Shown here: piece after piece, positions 40,422 through 48,839 of the stretch
How the letters are laid out: each line of letters opens with the position of its first letter
Numbering within the stretch: the stretch's first letter is position 1
Assembly (NCBI GenBank): GCA_016711095.1
Contig: JADJTP010000003.1
Coordinates: forward strand, 62,001-126,000
DNA from: Actinomycetales bacterium
GTDB lineage: Bacteria > Actinomycetota > Actinomycetes > Actinomycetales > Dermatophilaceae
Length of the DNA: 64,000 nucleotides
Direction: 5' to 3'
Notes under the pieces: model-generated
What the model was told of the DNA's origin: nothing
Seen by the model: the letters and a program-made list of their open reading frames with translations, nothing else
Database searches by the model: none
Made by a program: the position numbers and the translations under genes

Positions 40422-42071
40422 TCAGTGACCCAGGACCGTGCGGACGGCGTCGGCAAGCGCTTCGGGAGTGCGCACGCAGGCGGCGGTGTGGGCGTCGGGA
40501 CGCACGAGCCACAGCTCGTCGTCGCGAGCAGCAAGGCTCGTCTGAATGACCCCGTCGTCACCGAGGTCCCCGAAGTGCATGACCCGCAGTGGCAGGCCTC
40601 GCGGCACGGCGCTGGAGAGCACGCCCTCGACCTCGGCCGTGTCGAAGACATCGCCGACGAGCACGAGCAGTCCGTCCCGGGCCAGTTCCCTTACCCGGGA
40701 CCGGCCGTGGGCCGCACCCGAGGTGGCGGCGTCGGGCAGGATGACGCCGGGCACCGCGGCGGGGGCTTGGCCGCGGGGGGGCCGCCCGGGCCAGAACCGG
40801 TCGGGGGCAGCCGTCGTGAGGCGGCTCTCGACATACCAGAAGGCTTCGGCGAGTCGGCCGCTGTCGACGAGCGCGACGGCGCTCGGGTCGGACTTGGCCC
40901 GCTCGAGCACCTGGGTGCGGTGCTCGCGCGCTTCGTCTGTCTGCGGCACGAGGAAGTCCATGGTCGCCGCGGTGATCGCGAGGTTCTCCCGGGCGGCGGC
41001 CTGCCGCTCTGACTCGTAGCTCTTGACCAGACCCGGTCCGGCCCAGCCCTTGAGTTCGAACGCGATCTTCCAGGCGGCGTTCTCGACGTCGGGCACGCCG
41101 CTGTTGAGCCCCCGGGCGCCGAACGGGGCGACGATGTGGGCAACGTCGCCGGCAAGCAGGAACCTACCGACCTGATAGCGATCGGCGCTGCGGGCGTGGA
41201 AGCGATAGACGGACACCCAGTCGATCCGGTAGTCCTGATCGCCGATGACCTGGCGGATGCGCCGGTCCAACGATCCGTCGGCCTGGGCTGCGCCGAGATC
41301 GAAGTCGGTGTCGACCTGCCAGTCGATCCGGAAGATGTTGCCCGGGCACGGGTGGATGAGAACTTGGCGTCCGGGGTTCCACTCGGGGTCGAAGTAGAAC
41401 CGTCGCTCGTGCTCCCAGCCGGGCAGACTGGCCTCGATGTCGCAGATGAGGAAGGAATCGTCGAAGGTGCGCCCCGGGAAGTCGACGCCGAGCAGTTCGC
41501 GCATCGGGGCGCCCTTGGAGCCGGCACAGACGACGGCATACGCGCCGTCGACCTCGAACTCGCCGTAGCCGCTGCGGCAGATCACCCGTGCGCGTTGGTC
41601 CGCCGCGGCCGTGCCGCCGCTCACGCCGATGACCTCGGTGCCCCACCACACCTCGATGAGGGGTTGGGCGGCGATCGCCTCGTCGAGGACCGCCTCGGTG
41701 CGCGCCTGGGAGATGTTGACGAACGGCGGCACTGGCGAGCGGCCCGGGTCGGGGATCGTCCAGGCGAAAAGCTCCTGGTCGCGATAGAACGTGCGGGCCG
41801 TCGACCAGGTGAGCCCCTCCTGGGCGATCGCCCCTGCGCCGCACGCCGACCACAGGTCCAACACGTCACGCTGCTGGCACAGGGCCTTGCTGCCGATCGG
41901 GTCACGCTCGGGTCGGGAGTCCAGCACGAGGACCGGGATGCCCCAGCGGGCCAGGCTCAGGGCCGCGGTCTGCCCGACCGGGCCGTTCCCGATGACGAGC
42001 ACCCGGTCCGTGCCCCGGTGTGCTGCGTTGTGAGAGGTGTGAGAGGTGTCGCCGAACGGGTGCTCTGCCAT
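40422..42071 (-). CDS. FAD-dependent aromatic monooxygenase (MhpA/PheA-TfdB-like)
   Basis: The 549-residue flavoprotein belongs to the class A hydroxylases that add oxygen to phenols. Landmarks are VLVIGNGPVGQTAALSLARWG (FAD, about 24-44), RARVICRSGYGEFEV with the DG-type segment VDGAYAVVCAGSKGAP, and GRFLLAGDVAHIVAPFGARGLNSGV with the second FAD motif (GD). The C-terminal thioredoxin-like domain of the MhpA/phenol hydroxylase subgroup is present (GDVFDTAEV, LWLVRPDAHTAACV). ATG at 42071 has AAGGAG upstream; the longer open frame is a GC artefact. Preceded by the MBL-fold gene and the importer, it probably acts on an imported aromatic compound, identity unknown. Confidence 0.85.
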   Translation of the reverse strand: MAEHPFGDTSHTSHNAAHRGTDRVLVIGNGPVGQTAALSLARWGIPVLVLDSRPERDPIGSKALCQQRDVLDLWSACGAGAIAQEGLTWSTARTFYRDQELFAWTIPDPGRSPVPPFVNISQARTEAVLDEAIAAQPLIEVWWGTEVIGVSGGTAAADQRARVICRSGYGEFEVDGAYAVVCAGSKGAPMRELLGVDFPGRTFDDSFLICDIEASLPGWEHERRFYFDPEWNPGRQVLIHPCPGNIFRIDWQVDTDFDLGAAQADGSLDRRIRQVIGDQDYRIDWVSVYRFHARSADRYQVGRFLLAGDVAHIVAPFGARGLNSGVPDVENAAWKIAFELKGWAGPGLVKSYESERQAAARENLAITAATMDFLVPQTDEAREHRTQVLERAKSDPSAVALVDSGRLAEAFWYVESRLTTAAPDRFWPGRPPRGQAPAAVPGVILPDAATSGAAHGRSRVRELARDGLLVLVGDVFDTAEVEGVLSSAVPRGLPLRVMHFGDLGDDGVIQTSLAARDDELWLVRPDAHTAACVRTPEALADAVRTVLGH

Positions 42072-42135
42072 GACGCTCCTTCGTTCACAGACGGTCCGGC
42101 CACGGGTCAGGGCCGGGGTGCGGCGGCCGATCTGC

Positions 42136-43095
42136 TCAGCCCTGTAGTTGAGCCCAGATCTGCTGGTCGCGCTCCGCAGTCCAGATCGTCGGACGCTCCA
42201 CGCCTTCCAATTCTTCCCAGGTGCGGGCCACATCGAAAGGCAGGGTGTGTTCGAAGATCGGCCAGTGGCCGTAGGTCGGCGACAGGGCCGCGTGACACGC
42301 ATCGAACGCGTCCTTGAGCGTGCCGCCGGCTGCCTGGGTGGCGCGGACGTTATCGAGGATCGCGGTAATGAACCCGCGGGACTGCTCGATCGCTGCATCG
42401 ACGGCGTCGCGGCCCCGCGGGATCTCGCCGCGTCCGCCGACGATCATCTCGGCGCCCATGGCCTTGATGGCGTCGAGGGTGCCGGTCGACCACTCCTGGT
42501 GGAAGGCATCGCCGGTGTAGAGCGCGGCCTTGGCTTCGACGAGGTCACCGGCATACATGATCTTGTGCTTGGGCAGCCAGGCGACGATGTCACCCTCGGT
42601 GTGCCCACGCCCCAGGTATTGCAGGACGAGGTCGCCCCGGTCACCTCCCAGCGGAATGGTCATCCGGTCGCTGAAGGTCACGCTCGGCCAGGTGAGGCCC
42701 TTGATGCCCTCAGGTTCCTTGAACAGCCGTGGCATCCGCCCGAACTCGCTGGCCCAGTCCTGCATGCCACGTTCCTGGATGAGGTATCGCGTGCGCTCGT
42801 GGGCGATGATCTCGTCGGCCCCGAACTCCGCGGCCCCGAGCACCCGAACCGCGTGGTAGTGCGACAGGACGAGATAGCGCACCGGCTTGTCGGTGTGCTC
42901 GCGCAGTTGGACGAGCCAGTCGCGGGCCGCAGCCGGGGTCGCGCGGGCCTCGAAGGCGACGACGAAGTCTTCCCCCTCGATCGCCCCGACGTTGGGGTCA
43001 CCCTCCGCGGTGAGCGCGTAGACGCCGTCGGCGAGCACCTCGAGGATCTCGGTCTTGGGGGTCAGATCGGTGGACGAGGCGAACGGTTTGCTCAT
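42136..43095 (-). CDS. Metallo-beta-lactamase-fold hydrolase with a degenerate HxHxDH motif
   Basis: The 319-residue protein keeps the MBL-fold frame: VRYLVLSHYHAVRVLGA (about 72-88), YLGRGHTEGDIVAWLP (about 159-174), and YAGDLVE (about 180-186). In the first motif His79 and His81 are kept, but the normal Asp83 and His84 are Val and Arg. The last histidine motif is not evident (MIVGGRGEIPRG). The second metal site is therefore probably lost, or the enzyme uses one metal. ATG at 43095 follows AAGGAAG. It lies between livF and the monooxygenase and is co-oriented; a lactone or ester hydrolase in the same pathway is a guess. Confidence 0.75.
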   Translation of the reverse strand: MSKPFASSTDLTPKTEILEVLADGVYALTAEGDPNVGAIEGEDFVVAFEARATPAAARDWLVQLREHTDKPVRYLVLSHYHAVRVLGAAEFGADEIIAHERTRYLIQERGMQDWASEFGRMPRLFKEPEGIKGLTWPSVTFSDRMTIPLGGDRGDLVLQYLGRGHTEGDIVAWLPKHKIMYAGDLVEAKAALYTGDAFHQEWSTGTLDAIKAMGAEMIVGGRGEIPRGRDAVDAAIEQSRGFITAILDNVRATQAAGGTLKDAFDACHAALSPTYGHWPIFEHTLPFDVARTWEELEGVERPTIWTAERDQQIWAQLQG

Positions 43096-43162
43096 GATCT
43101 TCCTTCGTCGTTCGGCGTCGTACGCCGTCGTGCGGGTCCTGCAGGGGTCAGCACGATCGTAT

Positions 43163-43957
43163 TCAGGCCGGGTCGGTGACGGGGCTCACCGCGAGTGCGG
43201 CAAGGCCACTGGAGGAGGTCGAAGCCCCACCCAGATATGCGGCGCGGACCCGCTCGTCGGAGGCCAACTCTGCGGGTGTGCCCTCGGCGACGACCCGCCC
43301 GCGGTCCATGACCAGGACTCGGTCGGCAATCTTGAAGGCCGCCCGGACGTTCTGCTCGACGAGCAGCACGGCCAGACCCTTCTCGTCACGCAGATGAGCC
43401 AGCGCCGTCATGATCTCGCCGACAACCTTGGGCGCGAGCCCCAGACTCGGCTCGTCGAGGATGATGATCGACGGGTCGGACATCAGCGCCCGAGCCATCG
43501 CGAGCATCTGCTGTTCGCCGCCGGACAGAGCGCCGGCCAGCAGGTTGATCCGGTCGCCCAGTCGTGGGAACAGATGCAGCGCCTCGTCGCGGCGCACGGC
43601 ATACCGGCCGTCCTTGCGCCTGACGTAGCCGCCGAGGACGAGGTTGTCCTCGACGGTGAGGGTCGGGAACACCAAACGGTTCTCGGGAACGTGAGCCAGT
43701 CCAAGGGCTGCGATCCGCTCGGCGCCGGTATTGGTGATGTCCGTGTCACCGAGATGGATTCGGCCCTTGCCCGGCTTGAGCAGACCCGACACCGAACGCA
43801 GGACCGTCGTCTTGCCGGCTCCGTTGGAACCGACGAGGGCGAGCAACTCCCCCGGGGCGACGTGCAGGCTGACGTCCCACAGCACCTGCAAACGGTCGTA
43901 TGACGCGTCGATCCCCTTGACGGTCAGGCCGATGCGCGGGATGTGATCGAGGGTCAT
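43163..43957 (-). CDS. livF: Branched-chain-amino-acid-type ABC transporter ATPase (LivF-like)
   Basis: The 264-residue ATPase has LLALVGSNGAGKTTVLRSVSGL (Walker A in GSNGAGKTT, about 41-49), LSGGEQQMLAMARALMSDP (signature), IIILDEPSLGLAP (Walker B) and the end segment ILEQN-like LLVEQNVRAAFKIADR. It drives import together with LivMG and LivH. ATG overlaps the livMG stop. The C-terminal RVRAAYLGGAST is typical of LivF. The transported ligand is not necessarily an amino acid, because cluster members suggest an aromatic or organic acid. Confidence 0.9.
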   Translation of the reverse strand: MTLDHIPRIGLTVKGIDASYDRLQVLWDVSLHVAPGELLALVGSNGAGKTTVLRSVSGLLKPGKGRIHLGDTDITNTGAERIAALGLAHVPENRLVFPTLTVEDNLVLGGYVRRKDGRYAVRRDEALHLFPRLGDRINLLAGALSGGEQQMLAMARALMSDPSIIILDEPSLGLAPKVVGEIMTALAHLRDEKGLAVLLVEQNVRAAFKIADRVLVMDRGRVVAEGTPAELASDERVRAAYLGGASTSSSGLAALAVSPVTDPA

Positions 43958-45867
43958 GCCGGGCCTCCCGTCGCGGGTATCGCCGTGGTTGGCGCCGCTG
44001 CTGTCGCACCGGCCGTGGAGTCGTTCGTGTCGCTGTCTTCCTCGCCGAGGTAAGCCGCGATGACCTTGGGGTCGCTGGTGACCACTGCCGGCGTGCCGAG
44101 CGAGATGAGTTTGCCGTCGTCGAGCACTGCGACCCGATCGGCCAATGCCATCACCGCGGCGACATCGTGTTCGACGAGCAGGACCGTCACGCCACTGTCC
44201 TTCACCCGGCGCAGCAGCCAGCTGAGGCTGTCTCGCTCGGGCCCGGACAGCCCCGCCATCGGCTCGTCGAGCAGCAGGACTGAGGGCTCCAGCGCCATGG
44301 CGCGGGCCACCTCGACCTGGCGTTGCTTGCCGAAGGCGAGGTCGGCGATCGGTTTGTCCGCCAGTGCCGTCAAGCCCATCGCGTCGATGGCTGCCTGCGA
44401 CGCCTCGTCGATGAGCTTCTCCTCGGCGCGGTCCAGCAGCAGCATCCCCCGCAGCAGGCCGGCCTTGCTACGCAGGTGGCGGGCCACCTTGACGTTGCCG
44501 ATGACGGTGGTGCTCTTGAAGGTCTGCAGGTTCTGGAAGGTGCGAGTCGCCCCGATGGCAGCAGCGACGTGCGGCTGTTTGCCGGCGACCTCGATTCCCT
44601 GCAGGACGACCGACCCCTCGGTGGGGGGCAGGACGCCGGTGATCATGTTGAACGCCGTCGTCTTGCCTGCGCCGTTCGGGCCGATAAGAGCCATGATTTC
44701 CCCGGCCTTGACGTCTAGGTCGAGGTGGTCGAGGGCGGTGACTCCGCCGTAGCGCTTGGTGAGCCCGCGGATCTTCAGGATGATCTGCCCGGCGGGCATG
44801 TGGTCGGATCGGGCGAGCAGGGTGAGCGATTCCTCGAGCAGTTCTCGCTGCTCCTTCTGGGAGATCGGGTGCTCGTGTTCGCCGCGGATGATCGGGTGTC
44901 TGCGCTCCTGGACGGCACTGCGCAGCTTGTTCCAGAGCTGGGCCAGACCACCGGGCATGAGGATGATGACCAGCACGAGCACAACACCGAAGCCGATGAG
45001 CTGGATCTCGCCCTTCGCGCTGGGAATGAGCACCGGGATGATCTCGCGCAGTCCCTCGTCCAACAACTGGACGGCGATCGCGCCGATGACCGCGCCCCAC
45101 ACGGTGCCGAGGCCACCAAGGACCACCATGAGCAGGATCTTGACCGACAGCTCGAAGTGCGAGACCGACGGGTTCACGATCGTCAGCCAGTGGGTGTAGA
45201 ACACTCCGCTGAGACCGGCATACGCGGCGCTGAGCACGAAAACCCGAAGGCGCAGTGCGAAGGTGTCGACGCCGAGGCACTCGGCCGCGACCTCCGAGTC
45301 GTTGACCGCGCTGAGCGCGCGGCCGGTGCGACTGTGAACGACGTTGTTCGCCAGCCAGAGGCCGATGACGACGACGGGGGTGAGCAGCAGGAAGTACTCC
45401 TGGGCCGTGTCGTAGGACCGGCCCCCGAACTCGAGGTTGGGCAGCCCGAAGATGCCGGAGGTACCACCGGTGAACTCCTGCTCGTTGACGAAGACGCCGA
45501 CGATGATGCCGAGCCCGAGGGTCGCCAGCGCGAGGAAGTGACCGCGCAATCGCAACAAGGGCAGGCCCACGAGCAGGGCTACGAGCATCGAGGCCACGAC
45601 GGCCACCGGGGCGGCGAGCAGCGGGTTCCACCCGGCGTTGCCGACGAGCAGCGCCTGGGTATAGGCGCCGACGGCGATGAAGGCGGCGTGACCGAGGCTG
45701 ACCTGACCGGCCAAGCCCATGAGCAGGGAGAGGCCGATGGCGGCGATCCCGTAGATGAGCGCCCAGATGCCGACGTCCACCATTTGGTGGGGGGCCAAGA
45801 GCCCGAAGAGCAACATCGCGACCGCGAGCCCGAGGAAGGGCAACTGACGCTTGAGCATGGGGTTCAT
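43954..45867 (-). CDS. livMG: Fused LivM permease and LivG ATPase
   Basis: One reading frame of 637 residues joins an inner-membrane permease (about 1-330) to an ATPase (about 370-610). The first part has LivM features: YGIAAIGLSLLMGLAGQVSLGHAAFIAVGAY (core GQVSLGHAAF), GTSGIFGLPN, and SEVAAECLGVD. The second has RYGGVTALDHLDLDVKAGE, Walker A GPNGAGKTTAFN (about 402), LAFGKQRQVEVARAMALEP (signature), LLLDEPMAGLSGPE and LLVEHDVAAVMALADR. No frameshift was needed to join them, so it is a genuine fusion. Upstream in-frame sequence is a shadow of livH. Fused LivM-LivG proteins occur in some actinobacteria and rhizobia. Confidence 0.92.
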   Translation of the reverse strand: MNPMLKRQLPFLGLAVAMLLFGLLAPHQMVDVGIWALIYGIAAIGLSLLMGLAGQVSLGHAAFIAVGAYTQALLVGNAGWNPLLAAPVAVVASMLVALLVGLPLLRLRGHFLALATLGLGIIVGVFVNEQEFTGGTSGIFGLPNLEFGGRSYDTAQEYFLLLTPVVVIGLWLANNVVHSRTGRALSAVNDSEVAAECLGVDTFALRLRVFVLSAAYAGLSGVFYTHWLTIVNPSVSHFELSVKILLMVVLGGLGTVWGAVIGAIAVQLLDEGLREIIPVLIPSAKGEIQLIGFGVVLVLVIILMPGGLAQLWNKLRSAVQERRHPIIRGEHEHPISQKEQRELLEESLTLLARSDHMPAGQIILKIRGLTKRYGGVTALDHLDLDVKAGEIMALIGPNGAGKTTAFNMITGVLPPTEGSVVLQGIEVAGKQPHVAAAIGATRTFQNLQTFKSTTVIGNVKVARHLRSKAGLLRGMLLLDRAEEKLIDEASQAAIDAMGLTALADKPIADLAFGKQRQVEVARAMALEPSVLLLDEPMAGLSGPERDSLSWLLRRVKDSGVTVLLVEHDVAAVMALADRVAVLDDGKLISLGTPAVVTSDPKVIAAYLGEEDSDTNDSTAGATAAAPTTAIPATGGPA

Positions 45868-46733
45868 ACCCGCACCCCTGACGTCTTGCGAGCCAATCCG
45901 TGCGGCCGGAACAGCAGCACGAGAACGAGCACGACGAAGGCGACCGCATCGCGATAGCCGGAGGAGAGGTAACCGGCGACCAGGTTTTCCAGGACGCCCA
46001 GCAAGACTCCGCCGAACATCGCGACCCGCAGTGAGGTCAGCCCGCCGAGGGTCGCTGCGACGAAGCCCTTGAGCCCGAGACTCAGCCCGCTCTGCCAGGA
46101 GCTCAGATAGATCGGGCTGCCCACGACACCGGCGACGGCGCCGGTGAAGCCAGCCACGGCGAAAGCCACGACCGTGGCCGTGCGCGGGGAGATGCCGACG
46201 AGCCGAGCTGCGACGGGCTGCTCGGCACAGGCCCGCAGTGACTTCCCGCGGATCGTGTGCTCGTAGAACCAGATGGTGGCGTAAGCGACGATCACCGAGA
46301 TCCCCAGGACCCACAACTCCTGGCTACGGATGCTCACGCCACCAATGGTCATGTCGCTGCCGGGGAAGGTCGGCAGGCCCTTGGCCTCCGGCCCCCAGAT
46401 CAGCAGCATGATCGCCTTCACCGCCGTTGACACACCCAGTGTGAGGATGATCGAGGTGAGTGGGGTCATCTTCTTGATGGGTGCGATGGTCAGCCGTTCC
46501 AGCAGAACGGCAATACCCATGACGAGGGGGATGACGACAAGGACCGCCACGACCAGGGGCAACCCCGCGCCGACCGCGCTGATCGCGGACAACCCGGCCA
46601 GGGCGGCATATTCGCCCTGGACCAGGTTGACGATCTCGCGAACGGCGAAGATGGCGACGAAGCCGAGTGCCACCAGGCCATAGACGGATCCCTGCGCCAG
46701 CCCGGCAAAGACGAGCTGGAGAAGGTCGGTCAT
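45864..46733 (-). CDS. livH: Branched-chain-amino-acid-type ABC permease (LivH-like)
   Basis: The 289-residue permease has eight or so spans. It begins LLQLVFAGLAQGSVYGLVALGFVAI, the standard LivH opening, and contains NLVQGEYAALAGL, TLGVSTAVKAIMLLIWGPEA, the cytoplasmic loop EHTIRGKSLRACAEQPVAARLVGIS, and GLKGFVAATLGGLTSLRVAMFGG. ATG at 46733 lies six bases before the livK stop codon in gene order. It overlaps livMG by four bases. Confidence 0.93.
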   Translation of the reverse strand: MTDLLQLVFAGLAQGSVYGLVALGFVAIFAVREIVNLVQGEYAALAGLSAISAVGAGLPLVVAVLVVIPLVMGIAVLLERLTIAPIKKMTPLTSIILTLGVSTAVKAIMLLIWGPEAKGLPTFPGSDMTIGGVSIRSQELWVLGISVIVAYATIWFYEHTIRGKSLRACAEQPVAARLVGISPRTATVVAFAVAGFTGAVAGVVGSPIYLSSWQSGLSLGLKGFVAATLGGLTSLRVAMFGGVLLGVLENLVAGYLSSGYRDAVAFVVLVLVLLFRPHGLARKTSGVRV

Positions 46734-46739
46734 GAGTGC

Positions 46740-47921
46740 TTAGCCTGCGACCTTCCATGCCTTGTTGTCGACCGTGACGATGACGAGCGCGTCCTTGGTC
46801 AGCCCGGAGTGGTCGGTCGGGGTCATGGTGAAGACTCCGCTGACACCCGGCCACTTGCTCGTCGCCTCGATGGCGTCACGCAGCTTGACCGGGTCGGTGC
46901 CGGCCTTCTTCAGGGACTCGACGGCGATCATGAAGCCGTCGTAGGCGTGCCCGGCGAAGGTGGACGGGCTCGCGTTGTACTTGGCCTTGAAGTCGGCGAT
47001 GAACTTGGTGACGACGGGCTTCTGCGGGTCGTCAGCGGCGAGCTGGTCGGCGACGAGCATACGCCCGAGGGGGGCGCGCAGGCCGTTGGCGGTGTCGCCG
47101 GCGGTGTCCAGGAAGGCCTGGTTGCCGATGCCGTGCGACTGGTAGACCGGCACGTTGAGGGCAAGCTGCTTGTAGGCCTTCTGAGCCAGACCGGCGGCCG
47201 GCGGGATGCCCCAGATGAGGACCGCTTGGGGCGCGGAGGCCCGCAGGTTGGTCATCTGCGAGGTGAAGTCGGTGGCGTCAGGCGCGAACTTCTCGACGGC
47301 CGCCACGGTGATGCCGGCGGTCTTGCCGATCTCGGTGAGCATCTCGGGGATGCCTTCGCCGAAGCCGGAGGCATCGCGGGCGACGGCGACCTTGGTGAGC
47401 CCCTTGGCCTTCATGTCATCGACCATATTCTCCAGCACGACCCGGTCGTTCTGGGCCGTCTTGAAGACCCACTTGGAGCCTTCGACGATCTTCGCGTTGG
47501 CCGCGAACGAGATCATCGGCTTCTCGGCCTTCTCTGCCAGTGGACGCATCGCCAGGCTCGGCCCGGTGCGCGAGGCGCCGAGCAGGATGTCGACCTTTTC
47601 AGTGTTGAGCAGTTTGCTGGTTGCCTTGGCTGCGCCGTCTTCGGTGGACTGGTTGTCCTCGATGAAGAGCTTGAGCTTGCGGCCGTTGATGCCGCCGGCG
47701 GCGTTGACCTGGTCGGCCAGCATCTCGACGGTCTGGCGCTCCGGGACACCCAGGCTGGCTCCCGCGCCAGTGATGTCGAGGACCACACCGACCTTGATCT
47801 CTCCGCCCGCGTCCGTGCCGGCCGGGGTAGTCGTCGGAGTCTTGCTCTCGGAGCAGGCGGCCATGGAGACCGCCAGCCCGATTGCCAAGCCCGTCGAAAG
47901 CACTCGCATGCTGCGCTGCAT
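46740..47921 (-). CDS. livK: Periplasmic-type substrate-binding lipoprotein of the importer (LivK-like)
   Basis: The 393-residue protein has a lipobox LAVSMAAC with the lipidated cysteine at 23, followed by a Thr-rich linker. The type I periplasmic-binding fold begins EIKVGVVLDITGAGASLGVPERQT. Later blocks include GGINGRKLKLFIEDNQSTEDGA, GASRTGPSLAMRPLAE and HAYDGFMIAVESLKKAG. It would be anchored to the outer face of the membrane and deliver the ligand. ATG at 47921 follows AGGAGG. The protein is divergent from the iclR gene. Close relatives bind amino acids or aromatic acids; the ligand is unknown. Confidence 0.93.
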   Translation of the reverse strand: MQRSMRVLSTGLAIGLAVSMAACSESKTPTTTPAGTDAGGEIKVGVVLDITGAGASLGVPERQTVEMLADQVNAAGGINGRKLKLFIEDNQSTEDGAAKATSKLLNTEKVDILLGASRTGPSLAMRPLAEKAEKPMISFAANAKIVEGSKWVFKTAQNDRVVLENMVDDMKAKGLTKVAVARDASGFGEGIPEMLTEIGKTAGITVAAVEKFAPDATDFTSQMTNLRASAPQAVLIWGIPPAAGLAQKAYKQLALNVPVYQSHGIGNQAFLDTAGDTANGLRAPLGRMLVADQLAADDPQKPVVTKFIADFKAKYNASPSTFAGHAYDGFMIAVESLKKAGTDPVKLRDAIEATSKWPGVSGVFTMTPTDHSGLTKDALVIVTVDNKAWKVAG

Positions 47922-48048
47922 GTCGCCTCCTGAAGCAGGGCGGGGTATCCCGCCGTCAGCGTGTATCGGAACTCCTGAGCCTGTCGGGCTCCTGAGCGGT
48001 ATAGCTGTGATCGTACGTGTCCCGGATCTTCCGCCCCGCCGCCCAGAC

Positions 48049-48083
48049 GTTCTATAATCGGACAGCGTTGTTCGATATCGGAA
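48049..48083 (+). promoter_or_regulatory. Two IclR-type operator copies between livK and iclR
   Basis: GTTCTATAATCGGAC (48049-48063) and GTTCGATATCGGAA (48070-48083) are near-identical and start 21 bp apart, two helical turns. They resemble the GTTCGATAATCGCAC-type sites known for the IclR-family PcaU/PobR group. The first overlaps a TATAAT (48053-48058) that could serve iclR, giving a basis for autorepression. A third partial copy, TATCGGAA, lies nearer livK at 47964-47971. Confidence 0.55.
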
Positions 48084-48112
48084 TGGTCAGACTCTAGACG
48101 GCTGGAGGTGCG

Positions 48113-48817
48113 ATGGCAACGGGTGTTCCGCAGCCACGAACCGATTCTGCACCCAGTCCCGCCTCCCAGACCCTTGATCGCGGGCTGCGCGTCCTGGAGC
48201 ACATCACCGAGGCTGGAGCGCCCCAGTCCGTCGCCGACGTCGCGCGCGACGTCGGGATGCACCGCTCGATCACCTATCGGATGCTGCGCACCCTGGAGGA
48301 CCATGGCCTGCTCGCCCGCGACAGTCAGGGCCGGTACCTCGCGGGGGCGGGACTGGCCGTGCTCGCCGGGCGATTCACGCCGGCGTTGCGTGAGGCGGCC
48401 AGCCATCACCTGCTGCCCCTGGCCGTGGCGACCGAAAAGACCGCCTTCGTCGTCGTGCGCCATGGGGATGAGGCCGTCACGATCGAGGTCGTCGAGCCAC
48501 CGGTCTCGACCGCGCACGTGAGTTATCGCCCCGGCCTGCGCCACCCGCTGTCCCGGGGGGCGCCCGGGATTGCCTTGCTCGCCGGCGAACCACCGCTGCC
48601 CGACGAACGCCGCGAAGTCACCGAGGCCCGACGACGGGGTTGGGCTTCGAGTTCCAGTGAGGTCATCGCCGGTTTCCAAGCAGTCGCGGCCCCGGTCCAC
48701 GACCCCACCGGCGTATGCCGTGCGGCCATCGCCGTCGTCTTCGGCGGCACGGGCGACCTGAGTGAGGTGGCACGGCTGGTCATGGCCCAGGCCACGGCCT
48801 TGGGCAAAGAACTCTGA
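48113..48817 (+). CDS. IclR-family transcriptional regulator
   Basis: The 234-residue protein has an N-terminal winged helix-turn-helix (QTLDRGLRVLEHITEAGAP, then VADVARDVGMHRSITYRMLRTLEDHGLL, whose recognition part is MHRSITYRMLRTL). The C-terminal effector-binding domain has RPGLRHPLSRGAPGIALLA and SSSEVIAGFQAVAAPV. IclR proteins control catabolic genes in response to aromatic or organic acids. It is transcribed away from the importer-monooxygenase operon, so it is the likely regulator of that operon and of itself. ATG at 48113 has GGAGG seven bases upstream. Confidence 0.92.
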   Translation: MATGVPQPRTDSAPSPASQTLDRGLRVLEHITEAGAPQSVADVARDVGMHRSITYRMLRTLEDHGLLARDSQGRYLAGAGLAVLAGRFTPALREAASHHLLPLAVATEKTAFVVVRHGDEAVTIEVVEPPVSTAHVSYRPGLRHPLSRGAPGIALLAGEPPLPDERREVTEARRRGWASSSSEVIAGFQAVAAPVHDPTGVCRAAIAVVFGGTGDLSEVARLVMAQATALGKEL

Positions 48818-48839
48818 GCCAGGGGCCGACACCGCGCGG

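Noticed and set aside
38475..41012. 845-codon open frame opposite the M13 peptidase and monooxygenase genes
   Set aside because: The opposite strand encodes two well-conserved enzymes, and this frame gives only a GC-driven Val/Gly/Arg/Asp-rich sequence.
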